Of a stretch of 64,000 bases of DNA, positions 1 through 8,640 are shown piece by piece; position 1 is the first letter of the stretch, and each line of letters opens with the position of its first letter. A program made the translations under genes and the position numbers. The DNA comes from Falsiroseomonas algicola (lineage in GTDB: Bacteria > Pseudomonadota > Alphaproteobacteria > Acetobacterales > Acetobacteraceae). The stretch spans positions 91,143-155,142 of the forward strand of contig NZ_JAAIKB010000013.1 in NCBI RefSeq assembly GCF_011040385.1, given 5' to 3'. The notes beneath the pieces are model-generated. The model was given only the letters and a program-made list of their open reading frames with translations, was not told the origin of the DNA and made no database searches.

Positions 1-1
1 C

Positions 2-718
2 TCCGTCCGCGCCTACCTGCCCGATGCGCTGGCGCCTGGCGTGCTGGAGACGCTGGTCGCCGCGGCGCAATCGGCGCCGACCTCCTCCAACCTCCAGGCC
101 TGGAGCGTGGTGGCGGTGGAGGACCCGGAGCGAAAGGGGCGACTCGCGGACCTCTCCAACAGCCAGCGCTTCATCCGCCAGGCGCCGCTGTTCCTGTGCT
201 GGGTCGCGGATCTCTCGCGCCTGACCCGACTTGGCGAGGCGCATCAGCGCAGGCTGGAGGGTCTCGATTATCTCGAGAGCTTCATGGTGGCGCTGGTCGA
301 TGCCGCGCTCGCCGCGCAGAACTGCGTGGTGGCGGCGGAGAGCCTGGGGCTTGGTACCGTCTATGTCGGCGCGCTGCGCCATCATCCCGAGAAGGTGGCG
401 GCGGAGTTGAATCTGCCGCCGAATGCCTTCGCCGCCTTCGGCTTGGCGGTCGGCCATCCTGATCCCGCCGTGCCGGGTGCCGTGAAGCCGCGCCTGCCCC
501 AATCGCTGGTGCTGCACCGGGAGCAGTACGGGATTGCCGAGGAGAGCACCGCGATCGCGGGCTATGACAAGGCGCTCGGCGATTTCTCGCAGGCGGTCGG
601 CATGGGCAGGCAGGACTGGACCCAGCGCATGATCAGCCGCGTCGGCACTGCGGCGGCGCTGTCCGGCCGCGACCGGATGAAGGAAGCGCTCACGGCGTTG
701 GGTTTCGGCCTGAAGTAG
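2..718 (+). CDS. NADPH-dependent oxidoreductase, nitroreductase family (5' end outside window)
   Basis: The gene is open from the window edge, and about 238 residues are visible. The N-terminal SAPTSSNLQAW stretch is the FMN-contacting S-P-T/S-S-N-x-Q-W motif of nitroreductases. The later KPRLP segment is typical of the NfsA/FRP branch, FMN-dependent flavoreductases that reduce nitroaromatics or quinones with NADPH. NfsA-type proteins are about 240-250 residues, so only about a dozen residues should be missing. The gene ends convergently with a GntR regulator, with a two-hairpin repeat between them. The natural substrate cannot be inferred. Confidence 0.85.
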   Translation, partial: SVRAYLPDALAPGVLETLVAAAQSAPTSSNLQAWSVVAVEDPERKGRLADLSNSQRFIRQAPLFLCWVADLSRLTRLGEAHQRRLEGLDYLESFMVALVDAALAAQNCVVAAESLGLGTVYVGALRHHPEKVAAELNLPPNAFAAFGLAVGHPDPAVPGAVKPRLPQSLVLHREQYGIAEESTAIAGYDKALGDFSQAVGMGRQDWTQRMISRVGTAAALSGRDRMKEALTALGFGLK

Positions 719-722
719 TCGC

Positions 723-775
723 GGTCCAGGGTCCCGCTGGACCCTGGCGGGGGTGCAGGGGGCAGAGCCCCCTGC
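723..775 (-). repeat. Two-hairpin intergenic repeat, copy A
   Basis: Read on the minus strand: hairpin 1 (GCAGGGGGC / GCCCCCTGC), linker ACCCCCGCCA, hairpin 2 (CCAGGGTCC / GGACCCTGG, 4-nt loop), then ACC. The same architecture recurs seven more times in the window with different but complementary stems. It sits in the convergent gap between the nitroreductase and gntR genes, where it could also act as a transcription barrier. Confidence 0.85.
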
Positions 776-777
776 TG

Positions 778-1485
778 CTACAGCGTCGCCCGTCCCGCAA
801 TCTCGAACCTGTTCGCCGGCTGCACGAGGCGGGAGAAGGTCATCGCCTGCCCGTCCGTGAAGGTCGTGCGCTGGATCACCAGGCAAGGCTGGTTTCGCGG
901 CACCGCCAGCAGCTTGGCCAGCGCGGCGTCGGGCAGGATGGCGGTGATGGATTGCTCCATGGCCGTCGCGTTTCCCGCGCGGACCAGGTGGGCGAAGGTC
1001 GTTTCCGTCGTGTAGTCGCGGTCGAGGTAGCCGGGCGCGTAGCCCGGGCGGAGCCAGCGTTCCTCCTGCTGGATCGGCGCCCCGTCGCCGAGGTGGAGGA
1101 TGGCGCTATGGGGTACGGGCGCGCCTGGCGGCAGCAGCAGGGCGGCGGCCGCTTCCGGCGGCGCCGGCGTGACGCCGAGGCGAAGCACGCGGCAGGTCCA
1201 GGCCATGCCGCGGGCGGCGATCTCGTCGGCGATGTCGTGGATGGTCATCAGCCCGAAGCGCGGCCGGGCGCGGGCGACGAAGGTGCCTACCCCCTGCACC
1301 TTCCGCAGCAGCCCTTCCTGGGCGAGTTCCGCGAAGGCGCGGTTCACCGTGATGCGGCTGACGCCGAGTTCCGGGCCGAGCGCGTTCTCCGACGGGATCT
1401 TCGTGTCCGGCGGCCATTCCCCGTTGAGGATGCGTCGCCGGACGTAGTCCTTCACCGCCGCGTAGCGCGGCTGTGCATCACTCAT
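778..1485 (-). CDS. GntR family transcriptional regulator, HutC/UTRA type
   Basis: 235 residues. The N-terminal winged helix (about residues 8-75) has the GntR core SRITVNRAFAELAQEGLL. Residues about 95-230 match the UTRA effector-binding domain of HutC-type regulators, ending in an FSRL/VxPANRFEI-like strand. The start codon overlaps the stop of the upstream oxygenase gene by 4 bp, so the two are translationally coupled. The family represses catabolic or uptake operons and releases DNA on binding a small ligand. The natural target is the oxygenase and the divergent ABC importer. The ligand is not known. Confidence 0.9.
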   Translation of the reverse strand: MSDAQPRYAAVKDYVRRRILNGEWPPDTKIPSENALGPELGVSRITVNRAFAELAQEGLLRKVQGVGTFVARARPRFGLMTIHDIADEIAARGMAWTCRVLRLGVTPAPPEAAAALLLPPGAPVPHSAILHLGDGAPIQQEERWLRPGYAPGYLDRDYTTETTFAHLVRAGNATAMEQSITAILPDAALAKLLAVPRNQPCLVIQRTTFTDGQAMTFSRLVQPANRFEIAGRATL

Positions 1486-2438
1486 CCCTGCTTGCGGTAG
1501 GCGAAGGCCTGGGCGAAGCGGCCGAGGATGTGTTCGCCGCAGGTCGTCGGCGGGTAGTGCGGGTCGGTGGCGCCCAGCGCGCGCGGATCGACGGGCGCCG
1601 AGAAATCGGGGTCGTAGAAGGTGGCGATGGACATGCGTTCATGCCCGCTGCGGTTCACCACGCGGTGCGGCGTGCTGGCGAAGCGGTCATTGCTCCAGCG
1701 GCCGAGCAGGTCACCGACATTGACGACGAGCGTGCCCGGCAGCGGCGGCGCGGGAATCCAGGCGCCGGTCTGGCGTTCCTTCACCTCCAGCCCACCGCTG
1801 TCATCCTGCCAGAGCAGGGTGATGCAGCCGAAATCCGTGTGGGGGGCGACGCCGAAGCCATCCGTGTCGTCCGGCGCCTGGGGGGGATAGAAGATCGCCT
1901 GGGTCCGCTGCAGCGGGGTCTTGTAGTGCGGCGCGAAGAAGTCGCGATCGAGCCCGAGGCTGAGCGCGACCGCGCGCAGCAGCTTCGCCCCGCAGGCGCC
2001 GATCGCGTCGAAATAGGCCTCCATGGCCGGCGCCAGTTCCGGCACCTCGGCGGGCCAGTTGTTCGGGCCGCGCAGCTTCTCCCCGGCCAGGACGGTCGGG
2101 TGGTCGGCGGGCAGGTCGAGCCCGATGGAGAAGAACTCCTTCAGGTCGGGCTTCTTGGCACCCTCCATCACCGCGCCGCCGGCGGCGTGCCAGCCGCGAT
2201 GGATCAGGTTCGCCTTGGTGCGCATCTTCACCTCCTGCGGCAGCAGGAAGAAGCGGCGCGCGGCGGCAAGGGCGGTATCGATCACCGCCTGCGGCACGCC
2301 GTGGTTGCGCACATAGAAGAAGCCCGGCCCCGTGCAGGCAGCGTTGATGGCGGCCGCCACCGCTCCCTCCCCGCCCGGGCTGTCGAGCGGCGTGAGGTCG
2401 ATGACCGGAAGGCTGCTGTTTCCAAGCTGGTGCGTCAT
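1482..2438 (-). CDS. 2-oxoglutarate/Fe(II)-dependent oxygenase, isopenicillin N synthase-like family
   Basis: 318 residues from ATG 2438, preceded by GGCGGGAG; a TTG 18 nt further upstream is less likely. The N-terminal part (PVIDLTPL, GFFYVRNHGV) is the DIOX_N domain. The C-terminal half carries the iron ligands HTD (about residue 202) and a distal His in TPHRVVN, and the 2-oxoglutarate-binding R-x-S (RMS). These non-haem iron enzymes hydroxylate or oxidise small molecules using O2 and 2-oxoglutarate. The gene is co-transcribed with the UTRA regulator and faces an amino acid type ABC importer, so its substrate is probably what the importer brings in. That substrate is not identifiable here. 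Confidence 0.88.
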   Translation of the reverse strand: MTHQLGNSSLPVIDLTPLDSPGGEGAVAAAINAACTGPGFFYVRNHGVPQAVIDTALAAARRFFLLPQEVKMRTKANLIHRGWHAAGGAVMEGAKKPDLKEFFSIGLDLPADHPTVLAGEKLRGPNNWPAEVPELAPAMEAYFDAIGACGAKLLRAVALSLGLDRDFFAPHYKTPLQRTQAIFYPPQAPDDTDGFGVAPHTDFGCITLLWQDDSGGLEVKERQTGAWIPAPPLPGTLVVNVGDLLGRWSNDRFASTPHRVVNRSGHERMSIATFYDPDFSAPVDPRALGATDPHYPPTTCGEHILGRFAQAFAYRKQG

Positions 2439-2490
2439 GGTGCAAGCTCCCGCCAAGGTTGGGCTTGATGCGCAGGGAGGCCGACGATAC

Positions 2491-2510
2491 GGTCATGACC
2501 TGTCATGTCA
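2491..2510. promoter_or_regulatory. Candidate operator palindrome between divergent oxygenase and ABC operons
   Basis: Within the 173-bp divergent gap, GGTCATGACC is a perfect 10-bp palindrome, followed directly by TGTCATGTCA, which repeats its core. This is a plausible binding site for the GntR protein encoded in the left operon. Assignment is by position and symmetry only. Confidence 0.35.
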
Positions 2511-2611
2511 ACCATGTCCCGGACAACCGGGCGGCGAGCCTGACAAGCGGGGAAGACGCCGGCGCGGCCCGGACGGAATTCACACGAGGCCCAACGGCCC
2601 AGGAGACGACG

Positions 2612-3454
2612 ATGACTGCCTTCACCCCGACCCGCCGCCAGGCGGGGCTGACCGCGGCTGCCGCGCTCTTCGCCCCGATGCTTGCCCCCCGCTTCGCCCA
2701 CGCGAACAACCTCGAGAAGGCGCGCCGGGCCGGTGAGCTGATGATCGCGACCGAGCTGCACTTCGCGCCCTTCGACTTCACCGAGGGTGGCCGCCAGGTC
2801 GGCATGAACAGCGAGCTTTTCGCCGAAGTGGGCAAGGCGCTGAACCTGCGCATCCGCTTCCAGGACCTGCCCTGGCCTGGCGTGCTGCCCGGGCTGGAAG
2901 CCGGGCGCTTCGACCTCGTCGCCGGCCCCGCCACCATCACCCGCGCGCGGATGGAGCGCTACCGCTTCACCGCCCCCATCGCGGATGCCACCGTGGCGCT
3001 GCTGAAGCGCGCGAACGATGCCAGCATCCAGAAGCCGGAGGACATCAACGGCAAGACGGTGGGCTGCGCGCAGGCGACGGCGCAGCTGACCCAGCTGCAG
3101 AACTTCATCGCGTCCAAGGGACTCAACGTCCAGATCCGCGAATACCAGTCCTTCAGCGAGACCTATGCGGACCTCGCGGCCGGCCGCATCGTCGCGGTGG
3201 CCAATTCGCTGCCCAACATCGCCTATGTCGCGCAGCAGCGCCGCAACGTCTTCGCCGTGGTGAACCCGCCCTTCGGCGCCAAGGTCTATTTCGGCTATCT
3301 CGGCAGGAAGGACGCCGACACGGCGCCGCTGCTCGATGCCGTGGATGGCGTGATCGATGCGATGCGCACCGATGGCCGCCTCGCCGCGCTGCAGACCAAG
3401 TGGTTCGGGCAGTCCTTCGAGGTGCCGGCCCGCGTCGTCGAAGCCAACGCCTGA
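2612..3454 (+). CDS. ABC transporter substrate-binding protein, polar amino acid family
   Basis: 280 residues from ATG 2612, with AGGAGA 6 nt upstream. An in-frame extension to 2459 lacks a ribosome site. The N-terminus has twin arginines (TRRQAG) followed by a hydrophobic stretch ending APRFAHA, so a Tat or Sec signal peptide is likely. The mature part is a family 3 periplasmic binding fold: an ELHFAPFDF start, LEAGRFDLVAGPATITRARMER in lobe 1, and GKTVGCAQATAQL in the hinge region. It should capture an amino acid or related small solute and deliver it to the two permeases and ATPase encoded next. A 100-nt structured element separates it from the permease gene. Confidence 0.9.
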   Translation: MTAFTPTRRQAGLTAAAALFAPMLAPRFAHANNLEKARRAGELMIATELHFAPFDFTEGGRQVGMNSELFAEVGKALNLRIRFQDLPWPGVLPGLEAGRFDLVAGPATITRARMERYRFTAPIADATVALLKRANDASIQKPEDINGKTVGCAQATAQLTQLQNFIASKGLNVQIREYQSFSETYADLAAGRIVAVANSLPNIAYVAQQRRNVFAVVNPPFGAKVYFGYLGRKDADTAPLLDAVDGVIDAMRTDGRLAALQTKWFGQSFEVPARVVEANA

Positions 3455-3491
3455 TATCAGCGGCCGCTTTCAGCGACTCGCTGATATGATG

Positions 3492-3592
3492 TTCCGGGCC
3501 CTCAAACGCCGGGCGCCGGCTCCGCCGGCTTGGCTTCGCGGCATATGCCGCGGGCCGCATTCGCGGCCTCGCCCGTCTTCGACGGGCGCAGG
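3492..3592 (-). repeat. GAAGCCAAG multi-hairpin element, copy 1
   Basis: Read on the minus strand from 3592. The order is hairpin A (GCCCGTC/GACGGGC), GAGGCCGCGAATGCGGCC, hairpin C (GCGGC-AT-AT-GCCGC), GCGAAGCCAAG, hairpin D (CCGGC-GGA-GCCGG), CGCCCGGCGTTTGAGGG. Copy 3 at 35.6 kb keeps the linkers and changes both sides of stems A, C and D. The element lies inside the ABC operon between the receptor and first permease genes. Confidence 0.8.
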
Positions 3593-3619
3593 TTGCCCAC
3601 TGCGACCGGAGTTGTGACG

Positions 3620-4234
3620 TTGGACTTCATCGCCGAAGCCCTGCCGCCCATGCTCTGGGCGGCAGGCAATACCGTGTGGATCTCGGCCGTGGGCATCGCC
3701 CTCGGCCTGGTCCTTGGCGTGCCCATCGCGGTGGGGTGCGAAGCCCGCCGCGCCTGGGCGCTCACCTATGTCAGCTTCTTCCGCGGCGTGCCGCTGCTGA
3801 TCCAGCTGATGCTGGCCTATTACGCGCTCCCTTTCCTCGGCATCGACCTGCCCGCCTGGTTCGCCGCGACCGCGACGCTCGGCCTCTGCTGCGCGGCCTA
3901 TATGGCGGAGATCATCCGCGGCGGCTTCGCCCTGGTGCAAAAGGGGGGGCTGGAGGCCGCGCGGCTGCTCGGCCTGACGCCGCGGCAGATCCTGCTGCGC
4001 ATCCGCCTGCCCATCGCCATCCAGGCCATGCGCCCGGCCGTGATCAATGAGGCGATCCTGATCGTGAAGGCGTCGTCGCTGGTCTCCGTCGTCGGCATCC
4101 TGGAACTGACGCGAAGCTCCCAGGCCATCGCCTCCTCCACCTTCGAGCCCTTGCCGGCCTATGCGCTGTGCGGCGCCATCTACCTGGCAATGAACCTGCT
4201 GCTGACGCTGCTGGCGCGCGGGAAGGCCGCATGA
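3620..4234 (+). CDS. Amino acid ABC transporter permease (first subunit)
   Basis: About 204 residues from TTG 3620, which has GGAG eight nt upstream; GTG 3614 is the alternative. An ATG at 3530 would read through the hairpin element and is unlikely. The protein has about five hydrophobic segments of the His/Glu/Gln/Arg/opine permease family. It contains FRGVPLLIQL after the first loop and the cytoplasmic EAA loop (LEAARLLGLTPRQILLRIRLP) that docks with the ATPase. It forms the inner-membrane channel together with the next gene, whose start overlaps its stop. Confidence 0.88.
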   Translation: MDFIAEALPPMLWAAGNTVWISAVGIALGLVLGVPIAVGCEARRAWALTYVSFFRGVPLLIQLMLAYYALPFLGIDLPAWFAATATLGLCCAAYMAEIIRGGFALVQKGGLEAARLLGLTPRQILLRIRLPIAIQAMRPAVINEAILIVKASSLVSVVGILELTRSSQAIASSTFEPLPAYALCGAIYLAMNLLLTLLARGKAA

Positions 4235-4884
4235 TCCAGGCCCTGATCGACAGCCTGGCCGCGGCGGCGCAGGGCCTGCCGATGACGCTGGCCCTCTGGC
4301 TCGGCGGCGTCGCCATCGGCATCGTGGCGGGCTTCCTGATCGGCGCGCTGCGCTTCTTCGCGCCCCTCGCCCTCACCTGGCCGCTCGCCGCGGCGGTGGA
4401 GGCGGTGCGCGGCACGCCCTTCCTCGTCCAGTGCTTTCTCCTGTATTTCGGCGGGCCCTTCATCGGCATCGACCTCTCGCCCGTCGTGGCCGGGCTGGTC
4501 GCGCTGTCCGTCTATGGCGCCGCCTATTTCTCCGAGGTTTTTCGGGCCGGCTTCATGGCGGTGCCGAAGGGCCAGCTGGAAGCGGCACGGATGCTCGGCC
4601 TGTCCCGCCCGCAGACGGTGCTGCGCATCATGCTGCCGGTGATGGCGCTCGCCGTGCTGCCGTCGCTGGTCAACCTCGCCGTCATCCTCATCAAGGAAAC
4701 CGCCGTGCTGTCCATCATCACGGTGCCGGAGCTGACCTTCCGCGTGCAGGGCGTCGGCTCCGCCACCTTCGCCTTCGCCGAGACGACGCTGGTGCTGGCG
4801 CTCGTCTACTGGGCACTGACCGAGGCGACCTCCTGGGCCGCGCGCGGCCTTGAACGCCGCATCGAACGCCGGATGGCCGCGTGA
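4231..4884 (+). CDS. Amino acid ABC transporter permease (second subunit)
   Basis: 217 residues from ATG 4231, overlapping the upstream stop as ATGA. It is the same family as the preceding permease: [15 protein letters not shown] near residue 60 and an EAA loop [21 protein letters not shown] near residue 125, with five predicted membrane helices. Two different permeases followed by an ATPase indicate a heterodimeric membrane domain. It ends in a second stop/start overlap with the ATPase gene, consistent with one polycistronic message. Confidence 0.9.
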   Translation: MIQALIDSLAAAAQGLPMTLALWLGGVAIGIVAGFLIGALRFFAPLALTWPLAAAVEAVRGTPFLVQCFLLYFGGPFIGIDLSPVVAGLVALSVYGAAYFSEVFRAGFMAVPKGQLEAARMLGLSRPQTVLRIMLPVMALAVLPSLVNLAVILIKETAVLSIITVPELTFRVQGVGSATFAFAETTLVLALVYWALTEATSWAARGLERRIERRMAA

Positions 4885-5621
4885 TGAACCCCGTCCTGCA
4901 GGTCCGCGCGCTGGAGCGCCGCGTCGGCGATGTCGAGATCCTGCGCCGCATCAGCCTCGACGTCATGCCGGGCGAGGCGATCGGCGTCATCGGCCCCAGC
5001 GGCTCCGGCAAATCCTCCCTGCTCCGCTGCATCGCGGGCCTCGATCCCATCTCTGGCGGCGAGGTGCTGGTGGAGGGCAAGAGCGCCAGGCCCGGCGACG
5101 GCGCCATCGGCATGGTGTTCCAGCAATTCAACCTCTGGCCCCACCTGACGGCGCGGGACAACGTGGCCCTCGCCCTCAAGCTCGTCCGCGGTATGGCCGC
5201 GAAGGATGCCGACGCCAAGGCGGAAGCGGCGCTGGCGAAGGTCGGGCTCGGGGCGCTCGGCGGCCGCAAGCCCGCGGCACTGTCGGGCGGCCAGCAGCAG
5301 CGCGTTGCCATCGCGCGGACCCTCGCCATGGAACCGCGCGTGCTGCTCTTCGACGAGCCGACCGCGGCGCTCGACCCCGAACTGACGACGGAAGTGCTGG
5401 ACGTGATCCGGGCGCTCGCGGCCTCCGGCGTCACCATGCTGGTCGTCAGCCACGAGATGGGCTTCGTCGCCAGCCTCTCCACCCGCGTGGTGTTCCTGGA
5501 CCACGGCGTGGTGGTGCAGGCGGCACCGCCGGCGGAGGTCTTCGGCGGCGGGGGGGAGCCGCGGGTGAAGACCTTCCTGAAGACCTACCTGGATCGGGTG
5601 GCCTGGACGAAGGACGCGTAA
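4884..5621 (+). CDS. Amino acid ABC transporter ATP-binding protein
   Basis: 245 residues from ATG 4884, which overlaps the permease TGA; the GTG just before is less likely. The order of motifs is complete: Walker [10 protein letters not shown] (about residue 36), Q-loop VFQQFN, signature LSGGQQQR, Walker B VLLFDEP, D-loop ALDPE and switch His in VVSHEMG. This is the energising subunit of a GlnQ/HisP-like importer. It is the last gene of the operon and is followed by a GC-rich hairpin. Confidence 0.93.
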   Translation: MNPVLQVRALERRVGDVEILRRISLDVMPGEAIGVIGPSGSGKSSLLRCIAGLDPISGGEVLVEGKSARPGDGAIGMVFQQFNLWPHLTARDNVALALKLVRGMAAKDADAKAEAALAKVGLGALGGRKPAALSGGQQQRVAIARTLAMEPRVLLFDEPTAALDPELTTEVLDVIRALAASGVTMLVVSHEMGFVASLSTRVVFLDHGVVVQAAPPAEVFGGGGEPRVKTFLKTYLDRVAWTKDA

Positions 5622-5629
5622 GCGTTGCT

Positions 5630-5655
5630 CCCTCCCCCGCGCTTGCGGGGGAGGG
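5630..5655. terminator. GC-rich hairpin after the ABC operon
   Basis: CCCTCCCCCGC and GCGGGGGAGGG form an 11-bp stem with a GCTT loop between the convergent ABC ATPase and SGNH hydrolase genes. There is no T-run, so it is either a weak terminator or an mRNA end stabiliser. Confidence 0.5.
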
Positions 5656-5680
5656 TTGGGGTGGGGGTAAGGCCCGCCCT

Positions 5681-6514
5681 TCAGTTGGCCGATGCGCGCT
5701 GGGTGCCGAGATACTCGCGAACCGTCTCCCACGCCACGCGCTGCAGATGCGCCGCCGTGTCGGCATCGAGGCCAGCCGTGTAGCGGTTGCCCTCGGGATT
5801 GCGGCCGAACACCGCGGCATAGGTCGTGACAGCCGCCAGGTAGGTGCCGGCCAGGCTGGGATGCCGCAGATCGGAGACATAGAGGTCCAGCGCCGGGCGC
5901 TGCGCGATGGACCGCTCGAAGGCCAGCCCTGCCGGGATCACCAGCGCATTGTTGGCATTGCCCACCGCCGTATAGGCGGCGGCCAGCCCCGCCATCATCT
6001 CCGGCTTGTCCTTGTAGGCCCAGGACATGAAGAAGACGGGCTCCGCCCCATGGCTGCGCACCGTCGCGCTGTGGCGCCGGGCATAATCCTCGAACACCGG
6101 CGCCAGCTGCGGGTGCACGGGGCAGAGGCTGCAATCCATCATCACCGCCAGGTCGAACAGCTTACCCGGCGGGCGGAAGACGATGTTGTTGCTGCGATCG
6201 AAGCCATAGCTCGCCACCGCATCGGGGCGGAAATAACTGGCCACGTCATGCCACTGCATGTTGGACCCGCCGATGCCGACCAGGGTCGACCGGAAGGGCG
6301 GCGGCTGGTCGCTGCCGCGCAGCAGGCCGGTCAGGTGATTGGTGATGCCGTTGTTGTAGTAGAAGAAGCTGTTGCCGATGAAGATGGCGCTGGCCGGCAC
6401 CTCCACCCGCGTCACCGCCGGGCGCGCGGCTGGGGGCGCCTGCTGCGCCAGGGCGGGCAGGGCCGCCAAGCCACCCAGCAACAGGCCGAAGCAGGCCCTA
6501 CCGAAACCGATCAT
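5681..6514 (-). CDS. Exported SGNH/GDSL-like hydrolase (DUF4886-like)
   Basis: 277 residues from ATG 6514, with GGGAGGG 8 nt upstream; the reading frame continues upstream without a ribosome site. A signal peptide ([10 protein letters not shown]...LPALAQ) covers about residues 1-23. Block I is [12 protein letters not shown], the GNSFTYYN-like nucleophile block of DUF4886. A mid block [10 protein letters not shown] and a C-terminal [12 protein letters not shown] (Asp-x-x-His) complete a Ser-His-Asp esterase layout. It is probably a periplasmic or secreted esterase; the substrate is unknown. It is convergent with the ABC operon and divergent from ahcY. Confidence 0.7.
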   Translation of the reverse strand: MIGFGRACFGLLLGGLAALPALAQQAPPAARPAVTRVEVPASAIFIGNSFFYYNNGITNHLTGLLRGSDQPPPFRSTLVGIGGSNMQWHDVASYFRPDAVASYGFDRSNNIVFRPPGKLFDLAVMMDCSLCPVHPQLAPVFEDYARRHSATVRSHGAEPVFFMSWAYKDKPEMMAGLAAAYTAVGNANNALVIPAGLAFERSIAQRPALDLYVSDLRHPSLAGTYLAAVTTYAAVFGRNPEGNRYTAGLDADTAAHLQRVAWETVREYLGTQRASAN

Positions 6515-6627
6515 GGCATGTCCCTCCCCAGGGTGCGGCGGCGCTGTCCGGCCTGCCTGACGAGGAGGATAGGCCCGCCTGAGGCCACCCGTCACGCCCA
6601 CCGAACGGCCCGGGTGCCCCAACCCCG

Positions 6628-6645
6628 CATAAAGATATCCTTATG
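6628..6645. promoter_or_regulatory. AT-rich palindrome upstream of ahcY, candidate SahR/SamR-type operator
   Basis: CATAAAGATATCCTTATG is an 18-bp inverted repeat with a single mismatched pair, in an otherwise very GC-rich setting, 80 bp before ahcY. ArsR-family SahR/SamR regulators of SAH/SAM metabolism in proteobacteria bind symmetric sites with a GATATC-like centre, as recalled rather than checked. The gap is shared with the divergent SGNH gene. Confidence 0.5.
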
Positions 6646-6724
6646 GGTAATGGGTCCATCTGGCCTTCCCGGCCGTTGCATGCTACCCGGCCGTCCACAA
6701 CCCGCGTTGCGAGAAGAGAAGCCC

Positions 6725-8128
6725 ATGCCCGAAGCCACCGACTACGTCATCAAGGACATCTCCCTCGCCGGCTGGGGCCGGAAGGAAATCTCCATGGCCG
6801 AGGACGAGATGCCCGGCCTGATGGCGACGCGCGCGGAATACGGGCCGAAGAAGGTGCTGAAGGGCGCCCGCATCGCCGGCTGCCTGCACATGACCATCCA
6901 GACCGCCGTGCTGATCGAGACGCTGAAGGAACTCGGCGCCGATGTCCGCTGGTCCTCCTGCAACATCTTCTCGACGCAGGACCACGCCGCCGCCGCCATC
7001 GCGGCGACCGGCACGCCGGTCTTCGCGGTGAAGGGCGAGACGCTGCCGGAATACTGGCAGTACGTGAAGCGCACCCTGGAATGGGCCGATGGCGGCACGC
7101 CGAACGTCCTGCTGGACGATGGCGGCGACATGACCCTGCTGGTCCATTACGGCCTGCGCGCCGAGCAGGGCGACGTGGCGTTCCTGGAGAAGCCGACCAA
7201 CGAGGAAGAGGAAGTCTTCTTCGCCCTCATCAAGGACTGCCTGAAGACCAAGCCGGGCTGGTTCGCCGAACTCGCCAAGAACATCGTCGGCGTGTCGGAG
7301 GAGACGACGACCGGCGTCCACCGCCTCTACAACATGGCGAAGGAAGGCAAGCTGCTTTTCCCCGCCATCAACGTGAACGACAGCGTCACCAAGTCGAAGT
7401 TCGACAACCTCTATGGCTGCCGTGAATCGCTGGTGGACGCCATCCGCCGCGGCACGGACGTCATGATGGCCGGCAAGGTCGCGATGGTCTGCGGCTTCGG
7501 CGACGTGGGCAAGGGCTCCGCCGCCTCGCTGCGCAATGCCGGCTGCCGCGTCATGGTCTCCGAAGTCGATCCGATCTGCGCGCTGCAGGCGGCGATGGAG
7601 GGCTATGAGGTCGTGACGATGGAGCAGGCCGCGCCGCAGGCCGACATCTTCGTCACCGCGACCGGCAATGTGGACGTCATCACCGCCGACCACATGCGCG
7701 CCATGAAGCATCGCGCCATCGTCTGCAACATCGGCCACTTCGACAGCGAGATCCAGGTCGCGGCGCTGCGCAACTACAAGTGGGACAACGTGAAGCCCCA
7801 GGTGGACGAGATCGAGTTCCCGACGGGCAAGCGCATCATCCTGCTGTCCGAAGGCCGCCTGGTGAACCTCGGCAACGCCACGGGCCACCCCTCCTTCGTC
7901 ATGTCCGCGTCCTTCACCAACCAGACGCTGGCGCAGATCGAGCTGTGGACCAACCCCGGCAAGTACGAGAAGAAGGTCTACGTCCTGCCGAAGCACCTGG
8001 ACGAGAAGGTGGCCTCGCTCCACCTCGCCAAGGTCGGCGCGACGCTGACCAAGATGACGGCGCAGCAGGCCGCCTATATCGGCGTCGCCGAGCAGGGCCC
8101 CTTCAAGGCCGACCAGTACCGCTACTGA
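6725..8128 (+). CDS. ahcY: S-adenosylhomocysteinase
   Basis: 467 residues from ATG 6725, with GAGAAGAGAAG just upstream. AhcY hydrolyses S-adenosyl-L-homocysteine to homocysteine and adenosine, clearing the product inhibitor of methyltransferases. The substrate domain includes HMTIQTA and [15 protein letters not shown]. The tightly bound NAD site is [10 protein letters not shown] at about residues 257-266. C-terminal [13 protein letters not shown] and the closing KADQYRY (the Lys-Tyr end that reaches into the partner's NAD site) are intact. It is monocistronic, flanked upstream by an AT-rich palindrome and downstream by a strong hairpin. Confidence 0.97.
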   Translation: MPEATDYVIKDISLAGWGRKEISMAEDEMPGLMATRAEYGPKKVLKGARIAGCLHMTIQTAVLIETLKELGADVRWSSCNIFSTQDHAAAAIAATGTPVFAVKGETLPEYWQYVKRTLEWADGGTPNVLLDDGGDMTLLVHYGLRAEQGDVAFLEKPTNEEEEVFFALIKDCLKTKPGWFAELAKNIVGVSEETTTGVHRLYNMAKEGKLLFPAINVNDSVTKSKFDNLYGCRESLVDAIRRGTDVMMAGKVAMVCGFGDVGKGSAASLRNAGCRVMVSEVDPICALQAAMEGYEVVTMEQAAPQADIFVTATGNVDVITADHMRAMKHRAIVCNIGHFDSEIQVAALRNYKWDNVKPQVDEIEFPTGKRIILLSEGRLVNLGNATGHPSFVMSASFTNQTLAQIELWTNPGKYEKKVYVLPKHLDEKVASLHLAKVGATLTKMTAQQAAYIGVAEQGPFKADQYRY

Positions 8129-8133
8129 GTGCC

Positions 8134-8171
8134 CGAAGGGCCCGCCTCCGGTGACGGGGGCGGGCCCTTCG
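8134..8171. terminator. Strong hairpin after ahcY
   Basis: CGAAGGGCCCGCC pairs perfectly with GGCGGGCCCTTCG (13 bp) starting six nt after the ahcY stop. It has no T-run but is a likely terminator or 3'-end stabiliser. Confidence 0.6.
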
Positions 8172-8229
8172 CCTTGCCGGCGGCGCCGCGCCGCCGCATG
8201 ATCCGCGCGTTCAAGGGATACCGCCCCGC

Positions 8230-8577
8230 ATGTGGATCTGGCTCGTCATCGCGGCCGTCTTCCTGTTCCTGCTCGGCCGCGTGGCCCATGAGAACAGCCT
8301 CACCACCCGCTCCCGCCCCGCCGCCCTGGCGGCGACCCTCGCGCATGGGCTGGCGCTCGCCTCCCTGGGCTGCGGCACCTTCGGCATGCTGATGGCGATC
8401 TTCCTCGGCCTGCTGCCCCCCGCCGGCCCGCACCTCACCGGCAGCAGCCTGCGCGACGTGCTGCTCTGGAGTGCCGGTTTCCTCCTCCTCGGCACCGCGC
8501 TGCTGGTCGGCAGCGGCGGCATCCGTCGCCTCGGCGGCCGCGGCGCGCCGGTGGCCAGGCCCTCCCGCGGGCACTGA
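8230..8577 (+). CDS. Small hypothetical membrane protein
   Basis: 115 residues, not recognised as a named family. It has three hydrophobic segments (about residues 2-18, 38-62 and 75-95) and a basic C-terminal tail (RRLGGRGAPVARPSRGH), suggesting an inner-membrane protein with a cytoplasmic C-terminus. Codon use matches its neighbours. It lies 63 bp upstream of another small membrane protein gene on the same strand. Confidence 0.6.
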   Translation: MWIWLVIAAVFLFLLGRVAHENSLTTRSRPAALAATLAHGLALASLGCGTFGMLMAIFLGLLPPAGPHLTGSSLRDVLLWSAGFLLLGTALLVGSGGIRRLGGRGAPVARPSRGH

Positions 8578-8640
8578 TCCCGCCGCCTTGCCAGCCGGCC
8601 CCGCGGGGCGACATGGGGGGCGATCCGAACGGAGCCCCGC

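Noticed and set aside
4850..6724. Apparent 5' extension of ahcY through the ABC ATPase region
   Set aside because: The frame is open only by chance across other genes and lacks any family similarity. AhcY starts at ATG 6725 with a ribosome site and the expected N-terminus.
6646..6724. SAM or SAH riboswitch before ahcY
   Set aside because: The leader is only about 80 nt after the palindrome. I could not find the conserved cores of SAM-II or SAH riboswitches, and the palindrome better fits a protein operator.
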